Shown in pieces: positions 1 to 5,301 of a DNA stretch of 5,301 nucleotides. Below the pieces are notes generated by a model. The model saw only the letters and a program-made list of their open reading frames with translations. It was not told where the DNA came from and did not search any database. Position numbers and translations under genes: made by a program. The stretch comes from Actinomycetota bacterium. Lineage in GTDB: Bacteria > Actinomycetota > Thermoleophilia > Gaiellales > Gaiellaceae. The stretch spans positions 1 through 5,301 of the forward strand of contig JACCTQ010000235.1 of assembly GCA_013812265.1 (NCBI GenBank), read 5' to 3'. How positions within the stretch are numbered: the stretch's first letter is position 1; each line of letters begins with the position of its first letter.

Positions 1-941
1 CCTGCCAGCAGCAACAGCGTGCCGGCGGCCGCGAAGACGAACGTGATCTCGCGCTTCTCCTTGACGTAGCCCACGCGGGAGCCGATCTCGCGGTAGACGC
101 GGCTGAGCGACTCCTCGTCGGGCGCCGCAAAGAACTCGCCGCCCGTCCGGCCGGCGATCTGCCGGAGGGTCGCCGGATCCGGCGGCACCGCGACGATCTG
201 CTCGACGCCGTACTCGTCCTGGACGCGCACCGTGCCCTGCGGTGTTCCGAGCGCAACGGCGAAGATCGGCACGCCCAGCCGCTGCGCCTCGCTCGCAGCT
301 GCGAGCGGTTGCAGGCGGCCCGCCGTGTTCTTGCCGTCGGACAGGAGCAAGATCACGAGCGGGGGCTGCTCGTCGCCATCGGTGCGGGGCGAGCGCTCTG
401 CCTCTTCGTCGCGACCCGCGGCCAGCGACAGGCCGAGCGCGTCGCCGAGCGCTGTGCCGCCGAACGCCTCCAGGGAGTCGATAGCGCGGCTGGTGAGCGG
501 GCGCTCGTGCGTTGGAGGCGCCATGAGCTGTGCAGCGCCGGCGAACGACACGACGCCGACGCGGAACTTCTCGGGCAAGTCGTCGACGAATGAGTGGGCG
601 GCGGCGCGAGCCGCGACCATTCGCGTCGGCTCGACGTCGGTCGCCGCCATCGAGCCCGATGTGTCCATCGTGAGCATGATCGTCGCTTGCTCGCGGGGCA
701 CCGAGACGGCGGTCTCCGGGCGGGCAAGGCTCACGAGCAGCGCCGCCAGTGCGAGCAGCACCAGGGCCGGCGGAACATGGCGTCGCCAGCCCGGCGAGCG
801 CTCGACGACGTTCGCCAGCAGGTCGAGATTCGTGAAGCGCGCCGCGTACCGCATGCGGCGGCGCTGGGCCAGCCAGTAGCCGGCGACAGCCAGCGGAACG
901 AGGAGCAATCCCAGTAGCGCGAGAGGCCACCCGAAGCTCAT
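1..941 (-). CDS. BatA-like membrane protein with von Willebrand factor A domain (3' end cut by window edge)
   Basis: The frame stays open from an ATG at 941 to the window edge, giving 313 residues without a stop. Three hydrophobic segments are visible at about residues 5-25, 57-73 and 299-313. A cytoplasm- or periplasm-exposed VWA domain lies between the second and third. The metal-ion-dependent adhesion site looks intact: D93-T-S-G-S97, T163 in GGTALGD, and D202 in LLSDGKN. This layout fits the BatA / aerotolerance-related VWA family, whose members are about 320-335 residues, so probably only the end of the last membrane segment and a short tail are missing. Its ATG overlaps the DUF58 stop as ATGA, and the nearest purine-rich run (956-963) is about 14 bases upstream, so translation is probably coupled. 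A charged stretch at about residues 176-193 looks like an insert before the strand carrying D202. Such proteins are thought to be partners of MoxR ATPases; the exact role here is unknown. Confidence 0.92.
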   Translation of the reverse strand, partial: MSFGWPLALLGLLLVPLAVAGYWLAQRRRMRYAARFTNLDLLANVVERSPGWRRHVPPALVLLALAALLVSLARPETAVSVPREQATIMLTMDTSGSMAATDVEPTRMVAARAAAHSFVDDLPEKFRVGVVSFAGAAQLMAPPTHERPLTSRAIDSLEAFGGTALGDALGLSLAAGRDEEAERSPRTDGDEQPPLVILLLSDGKNTAGRLQPLAAASEAQRLGVPIFAVALGTPQGTVRVQDEYGVEQIVAVPPDPATLRQIAGRTGGEFFAAPDEESLSRVYREIGSRVGYVKEKREITFVFAAAGTLLLLA

Positions 942-1873
942 CGCCGGACGGTCTTCCTCCCCCTGAGAAACGTCGCCAGCGAGCGCACCCAGTCGCCCGC
1001 CGTCGAGAGCACGAGGTGGTCGACGCCGAGCGATCTCAGGGTGCCGGCGAGCTCGTCACGCTCGGCCGCGGCGGCGGTTGCGAAACGCTCGCGAAGCGCG
1101 CGGCGACCCGTGTCGACGCGCAGCTGCCGTCCGGTCTCCGGATCGACCAACCACAGCTCGCCGACGTCGGGAAGCTCCTGCTCGCGCCGATCTCTGATCT
1201 CGATCGCGACGACGTCGTGGCGTGCCGACAGCTCGAGCAGCGACCGCCTCCAGTCGCGCGGCCCGCGAAAGTCGCTGACGCAGAAGACGAGCGCACGCTG
1301 CCGCGCCAGCCGAGCGGCGAAGCTGAAGATGTCACCGAGCGAGGTTGCGCCCCGCGCAGTGCTTGCGCCCGCTCGGCGCAGCTCGAGCAGGACGCCGAGC
1401 AGACCGGCGCGGCCCTGACGCGGCGGCACGACGCGGGGGCTGCCGTCGCCGAACGACACCAGGCCGATGCGGTTGCCGCGGCGGCTGGCGAGATGCCCGA
1501 CGGCAAGGGCCACACCCTCGGCTACGTCCGCCTTCCGGCGGTCGGCCGTCCCGAAGGCCATGGAGGGTGACGTGTCGAGGAGGAGCCAGCTGGCCAGCGC
1601 GCGCTCCGCGACATGGACGCGCACGTGCGGCTGGCCCGTGCGCGCGGTCACGTTCCAGTCGATCTGGCGGACGTCGTCGCCCGGCTCGTAGGGCCGAACC
1701 TGTGCGAGCTCGGTGCCGACACCGAGGGAGGACGAGCGCGCCTCGCCGGCAAGGAGGCCCTCGATGCGGCGGCGCACGGTCAGGTCGAGCGCGCGTAGGA
1801 CAGCGTCCGGGACAGGTCCAGGGCCCGGTCGCGCGGGCGTCCGCTCGACGGCCAGCTCGAGCGTTCCCCTCAA
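938..1873 (-). CDS. DUF58 domain protein with VWA-like fold
   Basis: This 311-residue protein carries the DUF58 signature Y62-EPGDDVRQIDW73, followed by the TAR motif at 76-78. A VWA-like metal site follows: D100-T-S-P-S104, T177 in GATSLGD, and D201 in VSDFRG. All three metal-ligand positions are kept, so metal binding is plausible. There is no N-terminal membrane segment, so I expect a soluble cytoplasmic protein. The start is a TTG at 1871-1873, because a strong GGGAGGAG ribosome site sits five bases before it. The TTG overlaps the moxR stop as TTGA, and the gene's own stop overlaps the next ATG as ATGA, so the three genes are almost certainly one operon. DUF58 proteins are found beside MoxR ATPases in many bacteria, including Rv1480 beside moxR1 in Mycobacterium tuberculosis, which is of similar length. 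The biochemical function of the family is not settled. Confidence 0.93.
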   Translation of the reverse strand: MRGTLELAVERTPARPGPGPVPDAVLRALDLTVRRRIEGLLAGEARSSSLGVGTELAQVRPYEPGDDVRQIDWNVTARTGQPHVRVHVAERALASWLLLDTSPSMAFGTADRRKADVAEGVALAVGHLASRRGNRIGLVSFGDGSPRVVPPRQGRAGLLGVLLELRRAGASTARGATSLGDIFSFAARLARQRALVFCVSDFRGPRDWRRSLLELSARHDVVAIEIRDRREQELPDVGELWLVDPETGRQLRVDTGRRALRERFATAAAAERDELAGTLRSLGVDHLVLSTAGDWVRSLATFLRGRKTVRR

Positions 1874-2895
1874 GCCGTCTCCTCCCGCGCGACGTCGATG
1901 CGGGGCATCGGCACCGCCTCGAGGACGGCGTCGAGGATGCGGTCCGGGAAGATCTCCTCGGCCAGCGCCTGGTAGGTGAGAACCAGCCGGTGTCGCAGGA
2001 CGTCCTTCGCCAGATGGCGGACGTCCTGCGTGAGCGCATAGTCCCGGCCGCGCAACACGGCGAGCGCGCGGGCACCGTGGACGAGGTTGATCGGGCCGCG
2101 AGGGCTGGCGCCGAACGCGACATACGGAGCGAGCTCGGCGAGAGCGGGCTGGGTAGCGAGCGTCCGGGTGGTGGTCGCGAGCGCGACGGCATACCTGGTG
2201 ACGGCCGGGTCGACATACACGTCCCGAACGGCCCGCTGCAGGTCGTGAAGCTCGTCCACCGAAAGAACGCGCCGCAGATCGGGAGGGTCGACGAGCGAGC
2301 GCTCGACCACCGTGATCTCCTCCTCCACCGCGGGGTAGTCGACGAGCACCTTCAGCATGAAGCGGTCGATCTGCGCCTCGGGGAGCGGGTAGGTGCCCTC
2401 GGACTCGATCGGATTCTGCGTCGCCATGACGAGGAAGGGCTCGGGTACGGCGAAGGTCTCGCCGCCGATCGTGACGTGACGTTCCTGCATCACCTCGAGC
2501 AGCGCGGATTGCACCTTGGCCGGCGCCCGGTTGATCTCGTCGGCGAGCAGGAAGTTGCAGAATACGGGGCCAAGCTCGGTGTCGAACGTCCCGTCTCCCG
2601 CCCGGTAGATGCGGGTTCCGACGAGGTCGGACGGGACGAGATCGGGAGTGAACTGAATGCGCTGGAACGTCCCGTCGAGTACCTGCGCGACTGTCTTGAT
2701 CGTGAGCGTCTTGGCGAGCCCCGGGACGCCCTCGATCAGCAGGTGGCCGCCCGCGAGGAGCGATACGAGCACCCGCTCAAGCATCTCGTCCTGTCCGGCG
2801 ATCACGCGCTTCAGCTCGAAGAGGGCGGTCTCGAGCTTCTCCTTGGCCAGCCGCCTGTCGTCGACGACGCTGAGTCTCGGCCGGTTCTCGGTCAT
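1870..2895 (-). CDS. moxR: MoxR-family AAA+ ATPase
   Basis: This 341-residue protein is a full-length MoxR ATPase. Visible motifs are Walker A G56-VPGLAKT63, Walker B LLADEINRA at 116-124 with D119 and E120, sensor 1 ATQNP at 158-162, a probable arginine finger in LPEAQIDRF at 171-179 (R178), and sensor 2 GASPRGP at 262-268 (R266). The C-terminal helical lid, about 210-335, is complete. MoxR proteins form hexameric rings that couple ATP hydrolysis to remodelling, assembly or metal-loading of client proteins, usually with VWA-domain partners; the next two genes encode such candidates. The ATG at 2893-2895 has AGGAG six bases upstream, which fixes the start. A 155-base gap separates it from htrA, so it may have its own promoter as well as read-through from htrA. 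The order moxR-DUF58-VWA is the same as the mycobacterial moxR1 cluster. The client is not identifiable from this window. Confidence 0.96.
   Translation of the reverse strand: MTENRPRLSVVDDRRLAKEKLETALFELKRVIAGQDEMLERVLVSLLAGGHLLIEGVPGLAKTLTIKTVAQVLDGTFQRIQFTPDLVPSDLVGTRIYRAGDGTFDTELGPVFCNFLLADEINRAPAKVQSALLEVMQERHVTIGGETFAVPEPFLVMATQNPIESEGTYPLPEAQIDRFMLKVLVDYPAVEEEITVVERSLVDPPDLRRVLSVDELHDLQRAVRDVYVDPAVTRYAVALATTTRTLATQPALAELAPYVAFGASPRGPINLVHGARALAVLRGRDYALTQDVRHLAKDVLRHRLVLTYQALAEEIFPDRILDAVLEAVPMPRIDVAREETA
1879..1886 (-). promoter_or_regulatory. Strong ribosome binding site deciding the TTG start of the DUF58 gene
   Basis: On the minus strand the sequence GGGAGGAG ends five bases before the TTG at 1871-1873. 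It lies inside the last codons of moxR. Its strength and spacing are what justify a TTG start that would otherwise look doubtful. Confidence 0.8.
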
Positions 2896-2901
2896 GGTCG
2901 A

Positions 2902-2906
2902 CTCCT
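2902..2906 (-). promoter_or_regulatory. Ribosome binding site of moxR
   Basis: AGGAG on the minus strand, with a six-base spacer to the ATG at 2893-2895. It supports this start. Confidence 0.8.
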
Positions 2907-2934
2907 ATCTATGGAAATGCGCCGAGACGGCCGG

Positions 2935-2950
2935 CCTCCGCGGGTGGAGG
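2935..2950 (-). other. Small GC-rich hairpin in the moxR leader
   Basis: An inverted repeat CCTCC / GGAGG encloses a six-base loop. It can be extended by GGCC pairing if a two-base bulge is allowed. There is no T-run on either side, so I do not call it a terminator. It lies about 40 bases upstream of the moxR start. It could simply reflect high GC. Confidence 0.3.
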
Positions 2951-2971
2951 GGCCAGGTGGTGTCTGGGTTG

Positions 2972-2987
2972 GCCGCGTAGGCGCGGC
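2972..2987 (-). other. Perfect six-base-pair hairpin between htrA and moxR
   Basis: GCCGCG and CGCGGC pair perfectly around the four-base loop TAGG. It is about 64 bases past the htrA stop and 77 bases before the moxR start. No T-run follows on the minus strand, so it is at best a U-less terminator or an attenuating structure for htrA read-through. Short stems like this are common by chance in high-GC DNA. Confidence 0.35.
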
Positions 2988-3022
2988 GCGTCCCGTGCAC
3001 TGTGAGTAGATCAGGGAGCGCG

Positions 3023-3038
3023 TAAAGAGAGGTTAAAG
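3023..3038 (-). promoter_or_regulatory. Putative response-regulator site upstream of moxR: TAAAG-N6-TAAAG direct repeat
   Basis: TAAAG occurs at 3023-3027 and again at 3034-3038, an 11-base period, in the gap just after the htrA stop. Read toward moxR on the minus strand, it is CTTTA-N6-CTTTA. The same repeat with the same spacing and the same orientation sits in front of htrA at 4238-4253. OmpR/PhoB-family regulators usually bind tandem repeats about 11 bases apart, and a gene for one lies in this window. A weak -10-like TCTACT lies about ten bases downstream on the minus strand, so a moxR promoter here is possible. Binding is an inference. Confidence 0.5.
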
Positions 3039-3050
3039 CCCCGGCGGACG

Positions 3051-4190
3051 TTAGGACGGCCTCTCGCCGAGAGTGACCGACAGGCGCTCCGTGGCGCCGT
3101 TTCGACGCACGACGAGGGTGACGCTGTCGCCCGGGTCCTTGGCGGCGACGGCAGCGCTGAGCGCCTCGGCAGTAGTCACGGGCTTGCCGTCGATCGCGGT
3201 GATGACGTCCCCGTCTTCGCCGCCGCGGACGCCGGCCTGCTCGGCTGGGCTGTCGCTCCTGACGGATGAGACGAAAACGCCCTTCGCTTCGCCGAGACTG
3301 AGGCTCTGGGCCAGCTCGGCCGTCACGGTCTGCATCTGAATCCCGAGATACGCGCGCTCGACCTTTCCATCGGCCAGGAGCTCCTGCACGACGCTTCGCA
3401 GCGTGTTCACCGGCACGGCGTAGCCGATGCCCACGTTGCCGCCGCTCTGGCTCGCGATCTGCGAGTTGACGCCGATCACCCGGCCGGCGGCGTCGAGCAG
3501 CGGCCCGCCCGAGTTGCCGCTGTTCAAAGCGGCATCCGTCTGGATGGCGTCGTCGATCGCAAAATCGTTCGGCGCCTCGATCCGCCGTCCGAGCGCACTG
3601 ACGATACCGGCGGTGACCGTGCGCTCGAGGCCGAACGGGTTGCCGATCGCGAGCACGTCGTCGCCGACCGTGAGCGCGCTGGAATCCCCGAGGGGAAGAG
3701 GCGTCAGTAGGTGCTCCGACTCGACTTTCAGCAGGGCGAGATCGGTGGACGGATCGCTTCCCACCACCGTCGCATCGAGCTCGTCCTTGTTGGAGAAGCT
3801 GACCTTGACGGAGTCGGCGTTCTCGACCACGTGGTAGTTGGTCACCACGTGCCCTTCGGTGTCGATGACGAAGCCGGAGCCGAGGGCATCGCCTTGTCCA
3901 CCGAACCCGAAGGGCGCTGCGGAGGAGCCGCCCGAGCTGGCGGTGATCTTGACGACGCCCGGGGCCGCTTTACGATAGATCTCCTGGACGGACGCGCCTC
4001 GGCTGGACGCGAACGAGAGGGCGCCGGTCGCCGGGCTTGACTCTCGCACGACCGTGGTCGTGTCTCCCTCGAACGTGTCCGCGAATGCGACGACTCCTCC
4101 CGCCGCCAAACCGCCGACGAGTGCGGCGGCGAGCAGCGGAGCGGCTCGGCGAGTGAGGCCGCGCCTTCTATGGGTGTCAGGGTTGTTCAT
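3051..4190 (-). CDS. htrA: HtrA/DegP-type serine protease with one PDZ domain, membrane-anchored
   Basis: This is a 379-residue protease-chaperone of the trypsin-like S1C family. A basic N-terminus (RRRGLTRR, 8-15) precedes one hydrophobic segment at about 16-37, so the protein is probably anchored in the membrane with its catalytic part outside the cytoplasm. After a low-complexity Ser/Gly linker comes the protease domain, about 68-265, with the full triad: H120 in TNYHVV, D150 in STDLALLKV and S227 in GNSGGP. A single PDZ domain follows at about 278-376, with YLGIQ at 281-285, and the protein ends right after it. The start at 4188-4190 is chosen over an in-frame ATG 21 bases upstream because AAGGAG lies five bases before it, while the upstream ATG overlaps a candidate -10 element. 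The gene is divergent from a two-component system, as seen for several HtrA genes under stress-sensing regulators (mycobacterial MprAB-pepD, Bacillus CssRS). It likely degrades or refolds damaged envelope proteins. Confidence 0.95.
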   Translation of the reverse strand: MNNPDTHRRRGLTRRAAPLLAAALVGGLAAGGVVAFADTFEGDTTTVVRESSPATGALSFASSRGASVQEIYRKAAPGVVKITASSGGSSAAPFGFGGQGDALGSGFVIDTEGHVVTNYHVVENADSVKVSFSNKDELDATVVGSDPSTDLALLKVESEHLLTPLPLGDSSALTVGDDVLAIGNPFGLERTVTAGIVSALGRRIEAPNDFAIDDAIQTDAALNSGNSGGPLLDAAGRVIGVNSQIASQSGGNVGIGYAVPVNTLRSVVQELLADGKVERAYLGIQMQTVTAELAQSLSLGEAKGVFVSSVRSDSPAEQAGVRGGEDGDVITAIDGKPVTTAEALSAAVAAKDPGDSVTLVVRRNGATERLSVTLGERPS

Positions 4191-4195
4191 CTCGG

Positions 4196-4201
4196 CTCCT
4201 T
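4196..4201 (-). promoter_or_regulatory. Ribosome binding site deciding the htrA start
   Basis: AAGGAG on the minus strand, with a five-base spacer to the ATG at 4188-4190. The upstream in-frame ATG at 4209-4211 has no comparable site, so the shorter product is preferred. Confidence 0.8.
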
Positions 4202-4210
4202 GTGCTTGCA

Positions 4211-4241
4211 TTTATCCCTAGGACAGCAGCAGGTCGGTAAA
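4211..4241 (-). promoter_or_regulatory. Candidate htrA promoter
   Basis: On the minus strand TTTACC (4241-4236) resembles a -35 element and GATAAA (4216-4211) resembles a -10 element, four of six matches each, with a 19-base spacer. The -35 overlaps one half of the TAAAG repeat at 4238-4253, as expected for a promoter activated by an OmpR-type regulator. Transcription would begin near 4203, giving a short leader that holds the AAGGAG site and the 4190 start codon. The spacer is longer than ideal, so this is tentative. Confidence 0.4.
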
Positions 4242-4253
4242 GCGGCCGTAAAG
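4238..4253. promoter_or_regulatory. Putative response-regulator site in the htrA / regulator divergent region: TAAAG-N6-TAAAG direct repeat
   Basis: TAAAG at 4238-4242 and 4249-4253 form a direct repeat with an 11-base period, each copy preceded by G (GTAAAG). It lies midway between the divergent htrA and response-regulator starts, so one site could serve both genes. Toward the regulator, the repeat ends 12 bases before a -10-like CATAAG at 4266-4271, a spacing typical of promoters activated by OmpR-family proteins. Toward htrA, it overlaps the candidate -35. The second copy of the pattern lies upstream of moxR at 3023-3038. Binding by the adjacent regulator is inferred, not shown. Confidence 0.55.
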
Positions 4254-4265
4254 ACGTTCGCGACG

Positions 4266-4271
4266 CATAAG
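4266..4271 (+). promoter_or_regulatory. Candidate -10 element for the response-regulator gene
   Basis: CATAAG matches TATAAT at four of six positions and lies 17 bases before the ATG at 4288. No good -35 precedes it at the usual spacing; instead the TAAAG repeat occupies that region, which would fit an activator-dependent, self-regulated promoter. The evidence is weak. Confidence 0.3.
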
Positions 4272-4287
4272 CAGCGGGCGGCCTACC

Positions 4288-4998
4288 ATGGAAGAGATGC
4301 GCCTGCTCGTGGTCGAGGACGAGAAGGATCTGGCCGATGCAGTTGCGGAGGGTCTCAGACGCGAAGGTTACGCGGTCGACATCGCTTACGACGGCGACGA
4401 GGCGCTCATCAAGGCGCAGGTGTATCCGTACGACCTGATCTGCCTGGATCTGAACCTGCCTGGGCGGGACGGGCGCGAGATCGCGCGCGTCCTGCGCTCG
4501 ACGGAGCGGAGGGACGGCGCCCCGGCCCCCCGTCTTCTGATGCTGACCGCGCGGGACAGCCTGGAGGATCGGATCGGCGGCCTCGACGACGGAGCGGACG
4601 AGTATCTCGTCAAGCCGGTCGAGCTCGCCGAGTTGAGCGCGCGGATCCGCGCGCTGCTTCGCCGGGGGGCAGGCGAATCGGGAGCGGTGCTTCGATCGGG
4701 CGATCTCGAGCTCGACTCGGCTCGGCACGAGGCTCGTCGAGGCGGCAGGCCGCTTCCGCTGACGCCGAAGGAGTTCGCGTTGCTCCGCTACCTGCTCTCG
4801 CGCCGGGGCGAGGTCGTCTCCGAAGGTCATCTGTTGACGCACGTCTGGGACGAGAATGCGAACCCGTTCTCGAAGACGGTGCGCGTGACGGTGATGACGC
4901 TCCGCCGCAAGCTGGCGGAAGCCGGGAGCGGCGACCAGCCCATCGAGACGGTCGTCGGCGCCGGCTACCGGCTGCGCGACGAGCCGGTGAGCCCGTGA
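4288..4998 (+). CDS. OmpR/PhoB-family response regulator
   Basis: This 236-residue two-domain regulator has an N-terminal receiver domain (about 4-122) and a C-terminal winged-helix DNA-binding domain (about 136-231). The receiver has the acidic pair E10-D11, the phosphate-accepting D54 in CLDLNLPG, T87 in MLTARD and K109 in YLVKP, so it should be phosphorylated normally. The DNA-binding domain shows LTPKEFALLRYLL at 158-170 and ends with the typical GAGYRLR. The start is uncertain: ATG 4288 has a weak GGGCGG upstream, and an in-frame ATG at 4297 would give the more usual MRLLVVEDE beginning, three residues shorter. The gene overlaps the histidine kinase by GTGA and is divergent from htrA. 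Its likely targets are the TAAAG repeats at 4238-4253 and 3023-3038. It resembles regulators such as MprA or CutR, but I cannot assign an orthologue. Confidence 0.96.
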   Translation: MEEMRLLVVEDEKDLADAVAEGLRREGYAVDIAYDGDEALIKAQVYPYDLICLDLNLPGRDGREIARVLRSTERRDGAPAPRLLMLTARDSLEDRIGGLDDGADEYLVKPVELAELSARIRALLRRGAGESGAVLRSGDLELDSARHEARRGGRPLPLTPKEFALLRYLLSRRGEVVSEGHLLTHVWDENANPFSKTVRVTVMTLRRKLAEAGSGDQPIETVVGAGYRLRDEPVSP

Positions 4999-5301
4999 GC
5001 GCGCTGCCGTTCACCTTTCCAAACTGGACGCGCTCGATCCGGTTCCGGCTGACGCTCCTCTACTCGAGCGTCCTCTTCGGGCTGGCTGCGTTGCTCGTGG
5101 GGGCGCTCTACCTGGGCCTCTCGCTCTCGCTCCGTGACGAGCCCGTGACCCGCCAGGAGCAGACACTGTTCGTTCCCGGCCGCGGCTTCACGCGGCAGGA
5201 GGTGATCAACGCACGCGAGCTCGAGCGCCGCATCAACGAGCGGACTCTCGACAACCTGCGCAATTTCTCGCTCGGTGCGCTACCCGTCCTCTTCCTCGCG
5301 A
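4995..5301 (+). CDS. Sensor histidine kinase, N-terminal part (cut by window edge)
   Basis: A GTG at 4995-4997 overlaps the response-regulator stop as GTGA and opens a frame of 102 residues that runs off the window. GGTGAG lies three bases before it, so translation is probably coupled. A short cytoplasmic stretch with SIRFRL (14-19) leads into a hydrophobic membrane segment at about 20-44. Residues 47-90 form a small, highly charged extracytoplasmic loop ending in a likely helix (RELERRINERTLDNLRNF, 74-91). A second membrane segment begins at about 91. HAMP, phosphoacceptor and ATPase domains are outside the window, so the kinase call rests on position, overlap with the regulator and this membrane layout, which is usual for actinobacterial partner kinases. 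The loop of only about 44 residues is too small for a folded ligand-binding domain such as PAS or Cache, so it may sense a membrane or protein signal. Confidence 0.85.
   Translation, partial: MSALPFTFPNWTRSIRFRLTLLYSSVLFGLAALLVGALYLGLSLSLRDEPVTRQEQTLFVPGRGFTRQEVINARELERRINERTLDNLRNFSLGALPVLFLA

Noticed and set aside
232..879. A 215-codon plus-strand open frame opposite the VWA protein
   Set aside because: Its composition is Ser/Arg/Ala-rich low complexity, and the opposite strand encodes a clear VWA protein with a complete metal site.
2972..2987. Intrinsic terminator after htrA
   Set aside because: The stem is perfect but only six pairs long and is not followed by a T-run on the minus strand, so it is listed as a hairpin only.
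1345..3009. A 554-codon plus-strand open frame opposite moxR and DUF58
   Set aside because: It lies antisense to two genes with full family motifs. Its translation is Arg/Gly/Ala-rich with no recognisable domain. Long antisense frames are expected in high-GC coding DNA.
4177..4842. A 221-codon minus-strand open frame opposite the response regulator
   Set aside because: It covers the receiver domain and the divergent promoter region, has no domain or convincing ribosome site, and is best explained as a shadow of the regulator gene.

Overview
This is a compact, high-GC bacterial window with strong G/C bias at third codon positions. It carries two divergent gene blocks around a 97-base intergenic region (4191-4287). 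The GC content, the four-base stop/start overlaps, and the MoxR-DUF58-VWA cassette next to an HtrA protease and an OmpR-type two-component system suggest an actinobacterium. A Thermoleophilia-like lineage is possible, but that is only an impression and cannot be shown from this window. There is no RNA gene, CRISPR array, insertion sequence or other mobile element that I can support.

Leftward block (minus strand, read from 4190 down to 1): a membrane-anchored HtrA/DegP-type serine protease with one PDZ domain (3051-4190); a 155-base gap with a possible regulator site and two small hairpins (2896-3050); a MoxR-family AAA+ ATPase (1870-2895); a DUF58 protein with a VWA-like metal site (938-1873); and a BatA-like membrane VWA protein that runs off the left edge (1-941). 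The last three are tightly coupled by TTGA and ATGA overlaps. Their order matches the mycobacterial moxR1-Rv1480-Rv1481 cluster.

Rightward block (plus strand): an OmpR/PhoB-family response regulator (4288-4998) overlaps by GTGA a membrane sensor histidine kinase (4995-5301), which is cut off by the right edge just as its second membrane segment begins.

The most interesting signal is non-coding. A direct repeat TAAAG-N6-TAAAG, with an 11-base period, occurs once between htrA and the response-regulator gene (4238-4253) and once upstream of moxR (3023-3038). OmpR-family regulators typically bind tandem repeats spaced about one helical turn. The two copies suggest that the local regulator controls itself, htrA and the moxR-DUF58-VWA operon. 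The inferred picture is an envelope-stress module: a sensor pair at the membrane, an extracytoplasmic protease/chaperone, and a MoxR ATPase working with two VWA-type proteins. The component families are known; the shared control is my inference.
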